From Candidatus Desantisiibacteriota bacterium (GTDB taxonomy: Bacteria > JACRDZ01), in the NCBI GenBank assembly GCA_016209155.1, contig JACQWU010000180.1, positions 1-7,132 of the forward strand: a DNA stretch of 7,132 nt, read 5' to 3'. Shown here piece by piece: positions 1-5,950 of the stretch. The translations under genes and the position numbers were made by a program. Each line of letters opens with the position of its first letter. The stretch's first letter is position 1. The notes below the pieces were generated by a model. That model was not told the DNA's origin and made no database searches. It saw only the letters and a list, made by a program, of their open reading frames with translations.

Positions 1-646
1 CCGTGTACAGGCAAATGGTACTGTAACAAAAATTGCGCCTGCTTATAATTTTTCCAATCCTAACGCTCTGTCATTTGATTCAAATAATAGATTACTTGTA
101 GCAGAAGCAGGAAATAGCATATTACGTATAGATCTTAATACAAATAATGTGGAAACATTAGCAACAGGATTTGGGATCCCCCAAGCGGTTCTGGAATATA
201 ATAATAATATTTATTTTACGGATAATCAGGGATACTTATACAGAATTCAGCCGTCTGATATATTACCAATAACTTTTCCGGCTATATCTAATCGTTATAT
301 TTCTTATCTGATTGTTGGAGGAAGTCAGGGAGGAATGGTTATTCATCCGAATGGAAATATATATGCATCTGATTATAATGGAAATGTTGTTATGGTATCG
401 ATAAATACAAAAACTGTTACAGTTATCTTCAATTATCCCGGTTTTCAAACCAGAGGATTAGCTTTAAGTCCTGATAAAATGACTTTGATCGTTACCGGAT
501 ATAATTCAAACGAAATAGCCGAGATTGATTTGCTGAGCAATTATGCTTCAATTCTTACAAATAATTCAGTAGCTTCCAATAAACTGGCAGGTCCATTTGG
601 CATAGTTGTAAGCAATATAAATTTTCCAAATTTTATTAAACCATAA
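1..646 (+). CDS. beta-propeller (NHL/YncE-like) protein, C-terminal part, cut by the left edge
   Basis: The reading frame is open from base 2 to the TAA at 644-646, giving 214 visible residues; the start lies outside the window. A GTG at 149 is only an internal codon, since the same repeat-like protein sequence continues upstream of it. The protein shows repeated propeller-blade patterns: NALSFDSNNRLLVAEAGNS near visible residues 21-39, GGMVIHPNGNIYASDYNGN near 110-128, and GLALSPDKMTLIVTGYNSN near 152-170. Each is a hydrophobic strand, an (S/P)(D/N)-type turn, a second strand and then an aspartate/asparagine-rich loop, as in NHL and YncE-like propellers. Such domains usually serve as binding or scaffold surfaces, often outside the cytoplasm. 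No catalytic motif is visible, and with the N-terminus missing I cannot say whether it is secreted. It converges with the NHL-cytochrome gene, leaving a 12-bp gap. The fold is fairly sure; the function is unknown. Confidence 0.75.
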   Translation, partial: RVQANGTVTKIAPAYNFSNPNALSFDSNNRLLVAEAGNSILRIDLNTNNVETLATGFGIPQAVLEYNNNIYFTDNQGYLYRIQPSDILPITFPAISNRYISYLIVGGSQGGMVIHPNGNIYASDYNGNVVMVSINTKTVTVIFNYPGFQTRGLALSPDKMTLIVTGYNSNEIAEIDLLSNYASILTNNSVASNKLAGPFGIVVSNINFPNFIKP

Positions 647-658
647 CATAGGAATAGG

Positions 659-2380
659 TTAATTATTTCCACCTGTATGACATTTTGAGCATAATTCTCC
701 TTTAGGAAAACTTAGACAGGGCTTGTTCTGATTACTATGTACATTATGGCAGGTATAGCAAACTATCTTACCTTCCCGGCTCAAGAGAAGAAAATCAGCA
801 GATATTTTTATTTTCCGGGAAGGAGTTACATCTACTTTATGCTGATGATTTATTTTGCTAAAATCATGACACAAATAACAAAGGCGCTGACCGCTCTTGA
901 TTAAATTAAATTCATTAATAGAACCATGCGGTACATGACAAATTAAACATTCATTTTTCTTCCCATTTATAACATTAGCTAATTTTTCCTTTATTTCAAC
1001 TGAAACAAGATTCATATTGTGCGGAATATCCAGGTTAAGTTTATGACAGTTATTGCAAATATGATCCTTTTCTGCAATATATTTCACACCATTTCCTTCT
1101 TTCACATGACATGAATTACATTTTAATATTTCACCATGCTGCATTAACAGAAGTTTATCTTTATCAGCGGCATGCGGTGAATGACAGCCAATACATTCAA
1201 TATTAGTTACAGGGAAATCCTGGTGTTTTTTCATAAAGTCTTTATCCGCTGTATCATGGCATTTATAACATATCTCATTCCCTTTAGCTTCGAAAATTTC
1301 TTCTTTTGATAATACTTTTTCATCCATTGAATGTCTTTTATGGCAATCCTCACAATTCTCCTCAAACGGGGAATGAATTACTTTCGCTGTCTTAAGTAAT
1401 TTTTCTTTATCCACATGACAGAAAAGGCAGCTTGCATGATTTTGGATTAAATTACAAAAAATTTGCACCCTGTTATTTTCAGAATCTGCAACTAAAATTT
1501 TATTTTCATAAAATTTTATTTTTCCGGGGGAATTAAATTGTTCCGGATTTTTTCCTATATCACCAAATTTAAACATAAATCTTCCATCATTACTAAAAAC
1601 CTGAATACGATTATTTCCCCTGTCCGGCACATAAATATTCCCTTTTTTATCAAGAGTGATACCTTCCGGTGAATTCATATCTCCGTCACCGGAACCTGCT
1701 CTCCCAAATTTTCTTATATATTTTCCCTTGTTTGAAAATACTTGAATACGTGAATTTTTTGTATCAGCAATATAAATATTTCCATCCTGTCCAAGCTCAA
1801 TTCCCATTGGACTATTTAGCTGTCCGTCTTTTACTCCCGATTCACCAAACTGAAAAAGAAATTTACCTTTTATTACCTGTACAATATTATTTCCTGTATC
1901 AACAATATATATAAATCCATCCTGACTTATTGCTAAATCAAATGGCATACTAAATTTTCCTTCTCCTTTTCCTTCTCCCCCAAACTGAGTCAAAAAATTT
2001 CCATCCTGTTCAAACACATGTATTCTGTGCTGACCTATATCTGTAACAAAGAGATATCCTTTATTATCCATGGCAATTCCTGATGGAAGCATAAACTCTC
2101 CTCCGCCCATCCCGCTTTTGCCGATAAAATATAAAAACTCTCCTTTTTCATTAAATACCTGAACTCTTGTATTTAAAGAATCAACTATAAAAATTTTACC
2201 ATCCTTGCCTACAACTATACCCGCAGGATTTGCAAAACCGCCATTTTTATCTGATGAACCCTTTAATATCATCTCCAGAGATTTTTCTTTTGCACTTAAA
2301 GACTTTGAAAAACAATTAATTATTAATAATACTTTCAATATTATAATTATTTTATTATTAACTGTATATTTATATTTCAT
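659..2380 (-). CDS. secreted NHL-repeat decaheme c-type cytochrome
   Basis: This 573-residue protein has three parts. Residues 1-30 look like a Sec signal peptide (hydrophobic run IIIILKVLLII, likely cleavage after SLSA, residue 30). Residues ~47-308 hold six NHL units, each with a (N/S)P-x-G-I strand, a D-G/K-G-x-(I/L)-(Y/F)-(I/V)-x-D strand and an N-x-R-(I/V)-Q-V-F strand, enough for a six-bladed propeller. Residues 318-568 hold ten CXXCH heme c motifs, at 318, 343, 371, 396, 421, 442, 478, 501, 541 and 564. Several read CXXCHxxH (CEDCHKRH, CIGCHSPH, CLICHVPH, CYTCHNVH), the doubled-CXXCH pattern of bis-histidine multiheme cytochromes. The expected place is the periplasm or outside, with a role in electron transfer; the propeller may dock a partner or anchor the protein. 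The ATG at 2380 is preceded by AGGG at a spacing of about 7 nt. The partner and redox substrate cannot be read from the sequence. It lies divergent to the alkD-like gene. Confidence 0.92.
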   Translation of the reverse strand: MKYKYTVNNKIIIILKVLLIINCFSKSLSAKEKSLEMILKGSSDKNGGFANPAGIVVGKDGKIFIVDSLNTRVQVFNEKGEFLYFIGKSGMGGGEFMLPSGIAMDNKGYLFVTDIGQHRIHVFEQDGNFLTQFGGEGKGEGKFSMPFDLAISQDGFIYIVDTGNNIVQVIKGKFLFQFGESGVKDGQLNSPMGIELGQDGNIYIADTKNSRIQVFSNKGKYIRKFGRAGSGDGDMNSPEGITLDKKGNIYVPDRGNNRIQVFSNDGRFMFKFGDIGKNPEQFNSPGKIKFYENKILVADSENNRVQIFCNLIQNHASCLFCHVDKEKLLKTAKVIHSPFEENCEDCHKRHSMDEKVLSKEEIFEAKGNEICYKCHDTADKDFMKKHQDFPVTNIECIGCHSPHAADKDKLLLMQHGEILKCNSCHVKEGNGVKYIAEKDHICNNCHKLNLDIPHNMNLVSVEIKEKLANVINGKKNECLICHVPHGSINEFNLIKSGQRLCYLCHDFSKINHQHKVDVTPSRKIKISADFLLLSREGKIVCYTCHNVHSNQNKPCLSFPKGELCSKCHTGGNN

Positions 2381-2518
2381 TTTATATCCCTAATTATGAA
2401 TGAAACCATTTTTCACAGCAATTTATAAATATAGTATTATATATATTTCGGCTGTTTCATCGTTTTATTTAATCCGTATTTTGGATTTACAAATACTAAG
2501 GATGCACCCAATTGACGA

Positions 2519-2547
2519 TTGAATATTGAGCCCTGACAAGTTATAAT
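2519..2547 (+). promoter_or_regulatory. putative sigma-70 promoter for the alkD-like gene
   Basis: TTGAAT at 2519-2524 and a perfect TATAAT at 2542-2547 are separated by 17 bp. Transcription would begin near 2554, leaving a leader of roughly 55 nt before the ATG at 2610. The region is very AT-rich, so chance matches are possible. The remaining divergent region (2381-2518) contains a TATAAT on the minus strand (2441-2436) that could serve the cytochrome gene, but I see no convincing -35 box for it. Confidence 0.5.
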
Positions 2548-2609
2548 ATATAATTATTTATCAACTATAAAATTTATCTGGAAGCTTCATATAATTGCCA
2601 AAGGTCATA

Positions 2610-3317
2610 ATGAAAAATATAATTGATGAAATTCGTAAAGAACTAAAGCAAAACGCAGATGAAAAGACAAAAAAAACAGGACAAAACTTTTTTAAAGAAA
2701 AGATTAAGCTCTATGGGGTAAAAACAGCTATTGTCAATGAGATTGGGAAGAGATATTTTAAAAATATTAAAAATAAAAGTAAAGTTGAAATTTTTAACCT
2801 CTGCGAAAAACTTTTACAATCAGGATATTTGGAAGAAGCTTTTATTGCTTACAATTGGGCGTATTACATTCATAAATATTATACCCCGGATGATTTTGAA
2901 ATTTTCGAAAAATGGGTTAATAATTATGTCAGTAACTGGGCGGAATGTGATACTCTCTCTAATCATGCAATCGGTTCATTTATTTTAATGTTTCCGGAAT
3001 ATGTAAAAAAGTTAAAAACATGGACAAAATCGGTAAATAGATGGGTAAAGCGCTCTTCAGCTGTGACTCTTATTTTACCGGCTAAAAAAGGAATGTTTCT
3101 TGATGATATATTTAGCATCTCTGATAGTTTAATGACAGATGCGGATGATCTGGTTCAAAAGGGGTACGGTTGGATGCTCAAAGAATCAAGCAAACAGCAT
3201 CAACAAAAAGTTTTTGATTATATCATAAAACACAAAAAAGTTATGCCGCGCACAGCGTTACGATATGCTATTGAAAAGATGCCTGAAAATCTAAAAAAAG
3301 AAGCAATGAAAAAATGA
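2610..3317 (+). CDS. AlkD-family DNA alkylation repair glycosylase
   Basis: AlkD enzymes remove bulky or positively charged alkylated bases (3-methyladenine, 7-methylguanine) from DNA using a HEAT-like helical repeat fold. The product is 235 residues when read from the ATG at 2610, close to the roughly 237 of Bacillus cereus AlkD. Family hallmarks are visible: NWAECDTLSNHAIG, with W110 and D114 matching the catalytic Trp109/Asp113 pair, VKRSSAV with R148 matching Arg148, then DLVQKGYGWMLKE and the C-terminal MPRTALRYAIEKMPE. I chose ATG 2610 over the in-frame TTG at 2595 because AAAGG lies about 5 nt upstream and the residue numbering then fits AlkD. A likely sigma-70 promoter lies at 2519-2547. 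The gene ends 1 bp from the convergent P-II-like gene and has no obvious link to the nitrogen genes. The family call is strong; the exact lesion preference is not visible. Confidence 0.9.
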   Translation: MKNIIDEIRKELKQNADEKTKKTGQNFFKEKIKLYGVKTAIVNEIGKRYFKNIKNKSKVEIFNLCEKLLQSGYLEEAFIAYNWAYYIHKYYTPDDFEIFEKWVNNYVSNWAECDTLSNHAIGSFILMFPEYVKKLKTWTKSVNRWVKRSSAVTLILPAKKGMFLDDIFSISDSLMTDADDLVQKGYGWMLKESSKQHQQKVFDYIIKHKKVMPRTALRYAIEKMPENLKKEAMKK

Positions 3318-3318
3318 T

Positions 3319-3612
3319 TCAATCTGCAGAATGAATAAATATCTTATTATCTCCTATTTCTCCAATATCGCTATTTTTGACTATTGTTTTTACTATGCGC
3401 TCCACTTCACTATCCTCAACTAGAAGCTCAACCATGATTTTAGGAACAATTCCTATTGTGAAGTTTTCATTACGATTTTTTTTCATAGTATATTTTTGCT
3501 TATCATTTCCTTTTTTCTTCTCAATCCCAGAACATAAGTATCCAAACTTTTTTAATGCACACCGTACCTTATCTGCTTTTTCAGGATGTATTATTGCTAC
3601 TATCTTTTTCAT
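3319..3612 (-). CDS. degenerate P-II (GlnB/GlnK-like) signal protein, tyrosine-less and C-terminally short
   Basis: The 97-residue product aligns without gaps to the canonical P-II at 4191-4529. It keeps MKK-I-x-AII-x-P at the N-terminus, Q39, K40, K58 and the G84/G87-D88/K90-IF core. It departs at key places: Phe replaces the uridylylated Tyr51, the GHGKQKG stretch that shapes the 2-oxoglutarate site becomes GNDKQKY (G37D, G41Y), Arg82 becomes Asp, Gly89 becomes Asn, and the protein stops at residue 97, so the RIR arginines (101/103) that contact ATP phosphates in P-II are missing. I infer it may not be uridylylated and may bind ATP/2-oxoglutarate poorly, perhaps modulating GlnK through mixed trimers or binding other partners. 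The start at 3612 is supported by AGAGG 7 nt upstream, whose 20-nt leader nearly matches that of glnK; an in-frame ATG at 3645 would add 11 unrelated residues. Its apparent sigma-54 promoter lies ~400 bp upstream beyond a repeat element. Confidence 0.85.
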   Translation of the reverse strand: MKKIVAIIHPEKADKVRCALKKFGYLCSGIEKKKGNDKQKYTMKKNRNENFTIGIVPKIMVELLVEDSEVERIVKTIVKNSDIGEIGDNKIFIHSAD

Positions 3613-3688
3613 TTTCAATCCTCTTTGTAAACTCGGTAATGTCAAAACTTAACCACAGACACTGAGAAAACCTTGAAAATTAATTATT

Positions 3689-3716
3689 GTAGAGACGCAA
3701 AATTTTGCGTCTCTAC
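3689..3716. repeat. 28-bp perfect palindrome
   Basis: Two 14-bp arms (GTAGAGACGCAAAA and its exact complement) meet with no loop bases. The flanking base pair (3688/3717) does not extend it. In RNA it would form a long hairpin with an A/U-rich tip; in DNA it could form a cruciform or serve as a REP-like site. It lies inside the ~300-bp repeat element and belongs to a style of dispersed palindrome common in repeat-rich genomes. No T-run follows directly on either strand, so it is not a standard terminator. Confidence 0.85.
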
Positions 3717-3779
3717 TCTGTGTTCCCGTATCAATTTTTTTATAATTCTTTTGCATTTTATATTAAAATTTAATGAAGA

Positions 3780-3803
3780 ACCCTGCGGCAGAGACCGCAG
3801 GGT
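3780..3803. repeat. GC-rich hairpin, 9-bp stem and 6-nt loop
   Basis: ACCCTGCGG and CCGCAGGGT pair perfectly around the loop CAGAGA. The stem stands out in an AT-rich surround. On the minus strand it is followed by TTCTTCATT, a weak T-rich tail, so it might slow or end transcription coming from the sigma-54 promoter at 4010-4025 before the P-II-like gene. It fits equally well as part of the repeat element around it. Confidence 0.65.
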
Positions 3804-3998
3804 ATCTCCTGTCTCTGATAGGAATTCTTTATTATTTATTTTTGTGCCAATTCATCCCTGCCTTAGAGTATTAATGGCACATCCAGATAAATGAATTTTT
3901 TTTGAGAACACTGAGAACTCATTATCTTTTCTCTCTAGTTCTCTGTGGTTCATTTTTTTATCCTTTTTTCATGTTACTTTTGACAGTACCATAGACTC

Positions 3999-4108
3999 TT
4001 AATACTATTAGCAATAATTATGCCAAATTAGAACTCCTGATTAAATGTTGATTTTAAAAGAAAAATATCAAATTATATGCTACACATGCTACATTTATGT
4101 ATTATTAT
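3999..4108 (-). repeat. promoter module, copy A (110 bp), upstream of the P-II-like gene
   Basis: This stretch aligns with 6200-6310 over its whole length with a single 1-nt indel. Three blocks are strongly conserved: the sigma-54 core with flanks (28 of 29 bases at 3999-4027), a middle block close to TTTTTCTTTAAAATCAA on the minus strand (around 4050-4068), and a distal block, ATAATAATACATAAATGT on the minus strand, around 4091-4108. The sequence between blocks has diverged. That is the pattern of preserved regulatory sites: a core promoter, a possible bending site and an activator site. Copy A also carries a private direct repeat, ATGCTACA, at 4077-4084 and 4086-4093. Confidence 0.8.
4010..4025 (-). 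promoter_or_regulatory. sigma-54 (-24/-12) promoter, copy A
   Basis: Read on the minus strand the site is TGGCATAATTATTGCT, matching the consensus TGGCAC-N5-TTGCW at every position except C to T at the sixth base, with correct GG-to-GC spacing. Transcription would start near 3999, heading toward the P-II-like gene at 3612, with the repeat element 3651-3950 in the leader. The site lies downstream of glnK, so it cannot serve glnK. Sigma-54 promoters need an AAA+ activator bound upstream; the shared distal block near 4091-4108 is the candidate site. Confidence 0.8.
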
Positions 4109-4190
4109 CTCCATATAGATAGACAAATCTCTTGACAACCCTATTTTTATGTGGTTAAGTTTGATTATTCAATTTTGATTTTACTATCTA

Positions 4191-4529
4191 TTAAATCGCA
4201 ATATCCCCTTCTTCACCTGTACGGATTCGGATGCAATTATCTATTGAGTAAACAAATATTTTGCCGTCACCTACTTCTCCTGTTCTTGCACTTTCAACGA
4301 TGGTTTTTACGATTTTTTTAACTTCATCATCTTTTGAAATAATTTCCAGTTTTATTTTTGGCAAAAACTCAACCTTATATTGTTCACCCCTCCATTGCTG
4401 TATCACACCTTTTTGTTTGCCGTGCCCTTCTATCTCTGTTATCATAATACCTGAATAACCTACTTTTTCTAATTCCTGCTTTACTACATCCAGATTTTCC
4501 GGACGTATTATTGCTTCAATTTTTTTCAT
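4191..4529 (-). CDS. glnK: P-II nitrogen regulatory protein, GlnK type
   Basis: P-II proteins are trimers that read ATP/ADP and 2-oxoglutarate, and the GlnK type binds and closes AmtB when ammonium is plentiful. This 112-residue protein has the usual length and every key residue: T-loop Tyr51 (RGEQYKVEFLPK), Q39, K40, G41 and K58 for 2-oxoglutarate, the B-loop ARTGEVGDGKIF (82-92), and the C-loop RIRTGEEG with R101 and R103. The intact tyrosine allows uridylylation where GlnD is present. The start at 4529 follows GGAGG at 7 nt spacing. The gene begins 26 bp after amtB on the same strand, the classic amtB-glnK pairing (order amtB first), so I use glnK rather than glnB, though sequence alone does not separate these. 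Transcription probably comes from the sigma-54 promoter at 6211-6226. Confidence 0.95.
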   Translation of the reverse strand: MKKIEAIIRPENLDVVKQELEKVGYSGIMITEIEGHGKQKGVIQQWRGEQYKVEFLPKIKLEIISKDDEVKKIVKTIVESARTGEVGDGKIFVYSIDNCIRIRTGEEGDIAI

Positions 4530-4555
4530 TTTTAATCCTCCTTGTATAATATTGA

Positions 4556-5875
4556 TTATTTCTTCTCTAAAAATGAATATCCCTGTTTACGATTTATAAA
4601 TTCAGGATATGCGGAATTTCCATGCTCTCCAATATCCAAACCTTCTATTTCTTCATGCAGGCTTACGCGTAACCCCATTACTTTTTTTAATATCTGCCAG
4701 GTAATATATGATGTTAAAAAAGTAAATATCCCGACACTAACAACTCCTGTCAATTGAGAAAATAGCAATTTAGTTCCACCTCCAAATAAAAGACCATTTC
4801 CCGTAGCTACACCGGCTATTTTATCCTGTGCAAATAAACCAACACATATTGTTCCAAAAATACCGTTTACAAGATGAACCGATGTTGCACCAACTGGGTC
4901 GTCTATTTTTAATTTATCAAACCAGATTACTGCAAAAACCACTATAATACCGGCTATAGTCCCAATTATAAAAGAACTTCCAATACTAACAAAAGCGCAA
5001 GGCGCTGTGATAGCAACTAATCCCGCTAAACATCCATTTAATGTCATTCCCAGATCAGGTTTGCCTAAATAAATCCATGAAAGTATTGTAGAACTCATTA
5101 TTGCTGCTGCAGCTGATGTATTAGTAGTAACGGCAATGTGGCTAATTGCATCAGGGATTAATGCCATGGTTGATCCGGGATTAAATCCAAACCATCCAAA
5201 CCAAAGTACAAATGTACCAATAGTTGCGATTGTCAAATTATGCCCTAATATTGGATTCATACTGCCGTCTTTATTATATTTACCAAATCGCGGACCAAGC
5301 ACAAGTATCCCTGAAAGAGCTGACCATCCTCCTACTGAATGTATCACAGTAGAACCGGAAAAATCAAACATCCCCTGTTGGGCAAGCCATCCGCCACCCC
5401 AGATCCAATGCCCGACTACCGGGTAAATAAACATTGTTATTACAAAGGAAAATACTATAAAAGTTTTATATTTAATTCTTTCTGCTACTGCTCCTGAAAC
5501 TATTGTTGCTGCTGTTCCGCAAAATACAAGCTGAAAGAAAAATTTTGCAAGAAGAGGAACACCTGTCCATGATAATGACGAATAAACACCTTTATATGCT
5601 TCCCCAATCGCAGGAGAATTATCTGCGCCGGTTAAAAAAAACAATCCTTTCAGCCCAATAAAAGAATTTCCATCCCCAAACATAAGTCCCCATCCGATAA
5701 ATAAAAATCCCAATGATGAAACAGCAAATACAACAAAATTCTTAGACAGAATATTCACACAGTTTTTAACCCTGGCAAAACCCGCTTCAACCATTGCAAA
5801 TCCTAAATTCATAAAAAACACAAGCATTGCTGTTATTAAAACCCATAAAGTATCTACTGCTATTTTTGCATCCAT
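4556..5875 (-). CDS. amtB: ammonium transporter AmtB
   Basis: AmtB is a trimeric inner-membrane channel for ammonium/ammonia. The 439-residue product is rich in hydrophobic segments that fit the 11 membrane helices of the family. Visible hallmarks are FFMNLGFAMVEAGFARVKN (20-38), SGAVAERIKYK (127-137), GHWIWGGGWL (155-164), the family signature DFSGSTVIHSVGG (171-183), the twin pore histidines H179 and H334 (SVHLVNGIFGT), and the gate phenylalanines F118 and F231 (GWFGFN). The cytoplasmic tail GLRVSLHEEIEGLDIGEHG (401-419) is the conserved region that responds to GlnK docking. No cleavable signal peptide is apparent, because the N-terminus enters directly into the first membrane helix. The ATG at 5875 follows a very strong AAGGAG. 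It sits between the small helix-turn-helix gene (75 bp upstream) and glnK (26 bp downstream), probably one operon. Confidence 0.97.
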   Translation of the reverse strand: MDAKIAVDTLWVLITAMLVFFMNLGFAMVEAGFARVKNCVNILSKNFVVFAVSSLGFLFIGWGLMFGDGNSFIGLKGLFFLTGADNSPAIGEAYKGVYSSLSWTGVPLLAKFFFQLVFCGTAATIVSGAVAERIKYKTFIVFSFVITMFIYPVVGHWIWGGGWLAQQGMFDFSGSTVIHSVGGWSALSGILVLGPRFGKYNKDGSMNPILGHNLTIATIGTFVLWFGWFGFNPGSTMALIPDAISHIAVTTNTSAAAAIMSSTILSWIYLGKPDLGMTLNGCLAGLVAITAPCAFVSIGSSFIIGTIAGIIVVFAVIWFDKLKIDDPVGATSVHLVNGIFGTICVGLFAQDKIAGVATGNGLLFGGGTKLLFSQLTGVVSVGIFTFLTSYITWQILKKVMGLRVSLHEEIEGLDIGEHGNSAYPEFINRKQGYSFLEKK

Positions 5876-5950
5876 TTTTATTTCTCCTTACTGTTATTCT
5901 TTTGTCTATTCAATTGAATAAAATTATTCAAAAAAAATATATTGTAACTT

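Larger units (their letters stand above)
3651..3950. repeat. ~300-bp non-coding repeat element with short inverted ends (MITE-like)
   Basis: The left end reads AACCACAGA (3651-3659) and the right end carries its exact inverse, TCTGTGGTT (3942-3950). The similarity continues inward on a purine-rich, imperfect CACTGAGAAAA-like stretch. A 10-bp direct repeat, ACACTGAGAA, occurs at 3659-3668 and 3908-3917. Two strong hairpins lie inside (3689-3716 and 3780-3803). The AACCACAGA(G)-type text resembles non-coding repeats found in many environmental bacterial genomes. I see no transposase, no credible protein and no clear target-site duplication, so it could be one miniature element or several repeats nested together. 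It separates a sigma-54 promoter from the P-II-like gene. Confidence 0.5.

Noticed and set aside
2308-2320. Cysteine 23 of the NHL cytochrome as a lipoprotein cysteine
   Set aside because: The preceding LIIN does not fit a lipobox (Asn at -1), while SLSA at residues 27-30 is a good signal peptidase I site.
3613-3645. Upstream ATG at 3645 as the start of the P-II-like gene
   Set aside because: It would add 11 residues unlike any P-II N-terminus. The ATG at 3612 has a good AGAGG at proper spacing and gives the conserved MKK-I-x-AII start.
3673-3894. 73-residue plus-strand frame
   Set aside because: It reads through the 28-bp palindrome and the GC hairpin, so it is translated repeat DNA rather than a gene.
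3852-3953. 33-residue minus-strand frame with a fair ribosome site (AAGGAT) at the right end of the repeat element
   Set aside because: It runs through the AACCACAGA-type repeat text and ends quickly; its residues look like a chance translation of repeat DNA.
4132-4160. Perfect TTGACA on the plus strand
   Set aside because: There is no good -10 box at 16-18 bp and no plus-strand gene follows.
3613-4190. Glutamine or other riboswitch in the P-II leader
   Set aside because: The hairpins present are simple palindromes of repeat type; I could not match a known riboswitch core.
5136-5426. 96-residue plus-strand frame inside amtB
   Set aside because: It is antisense to highly conserved AmtB segments and shows no family features of its own.
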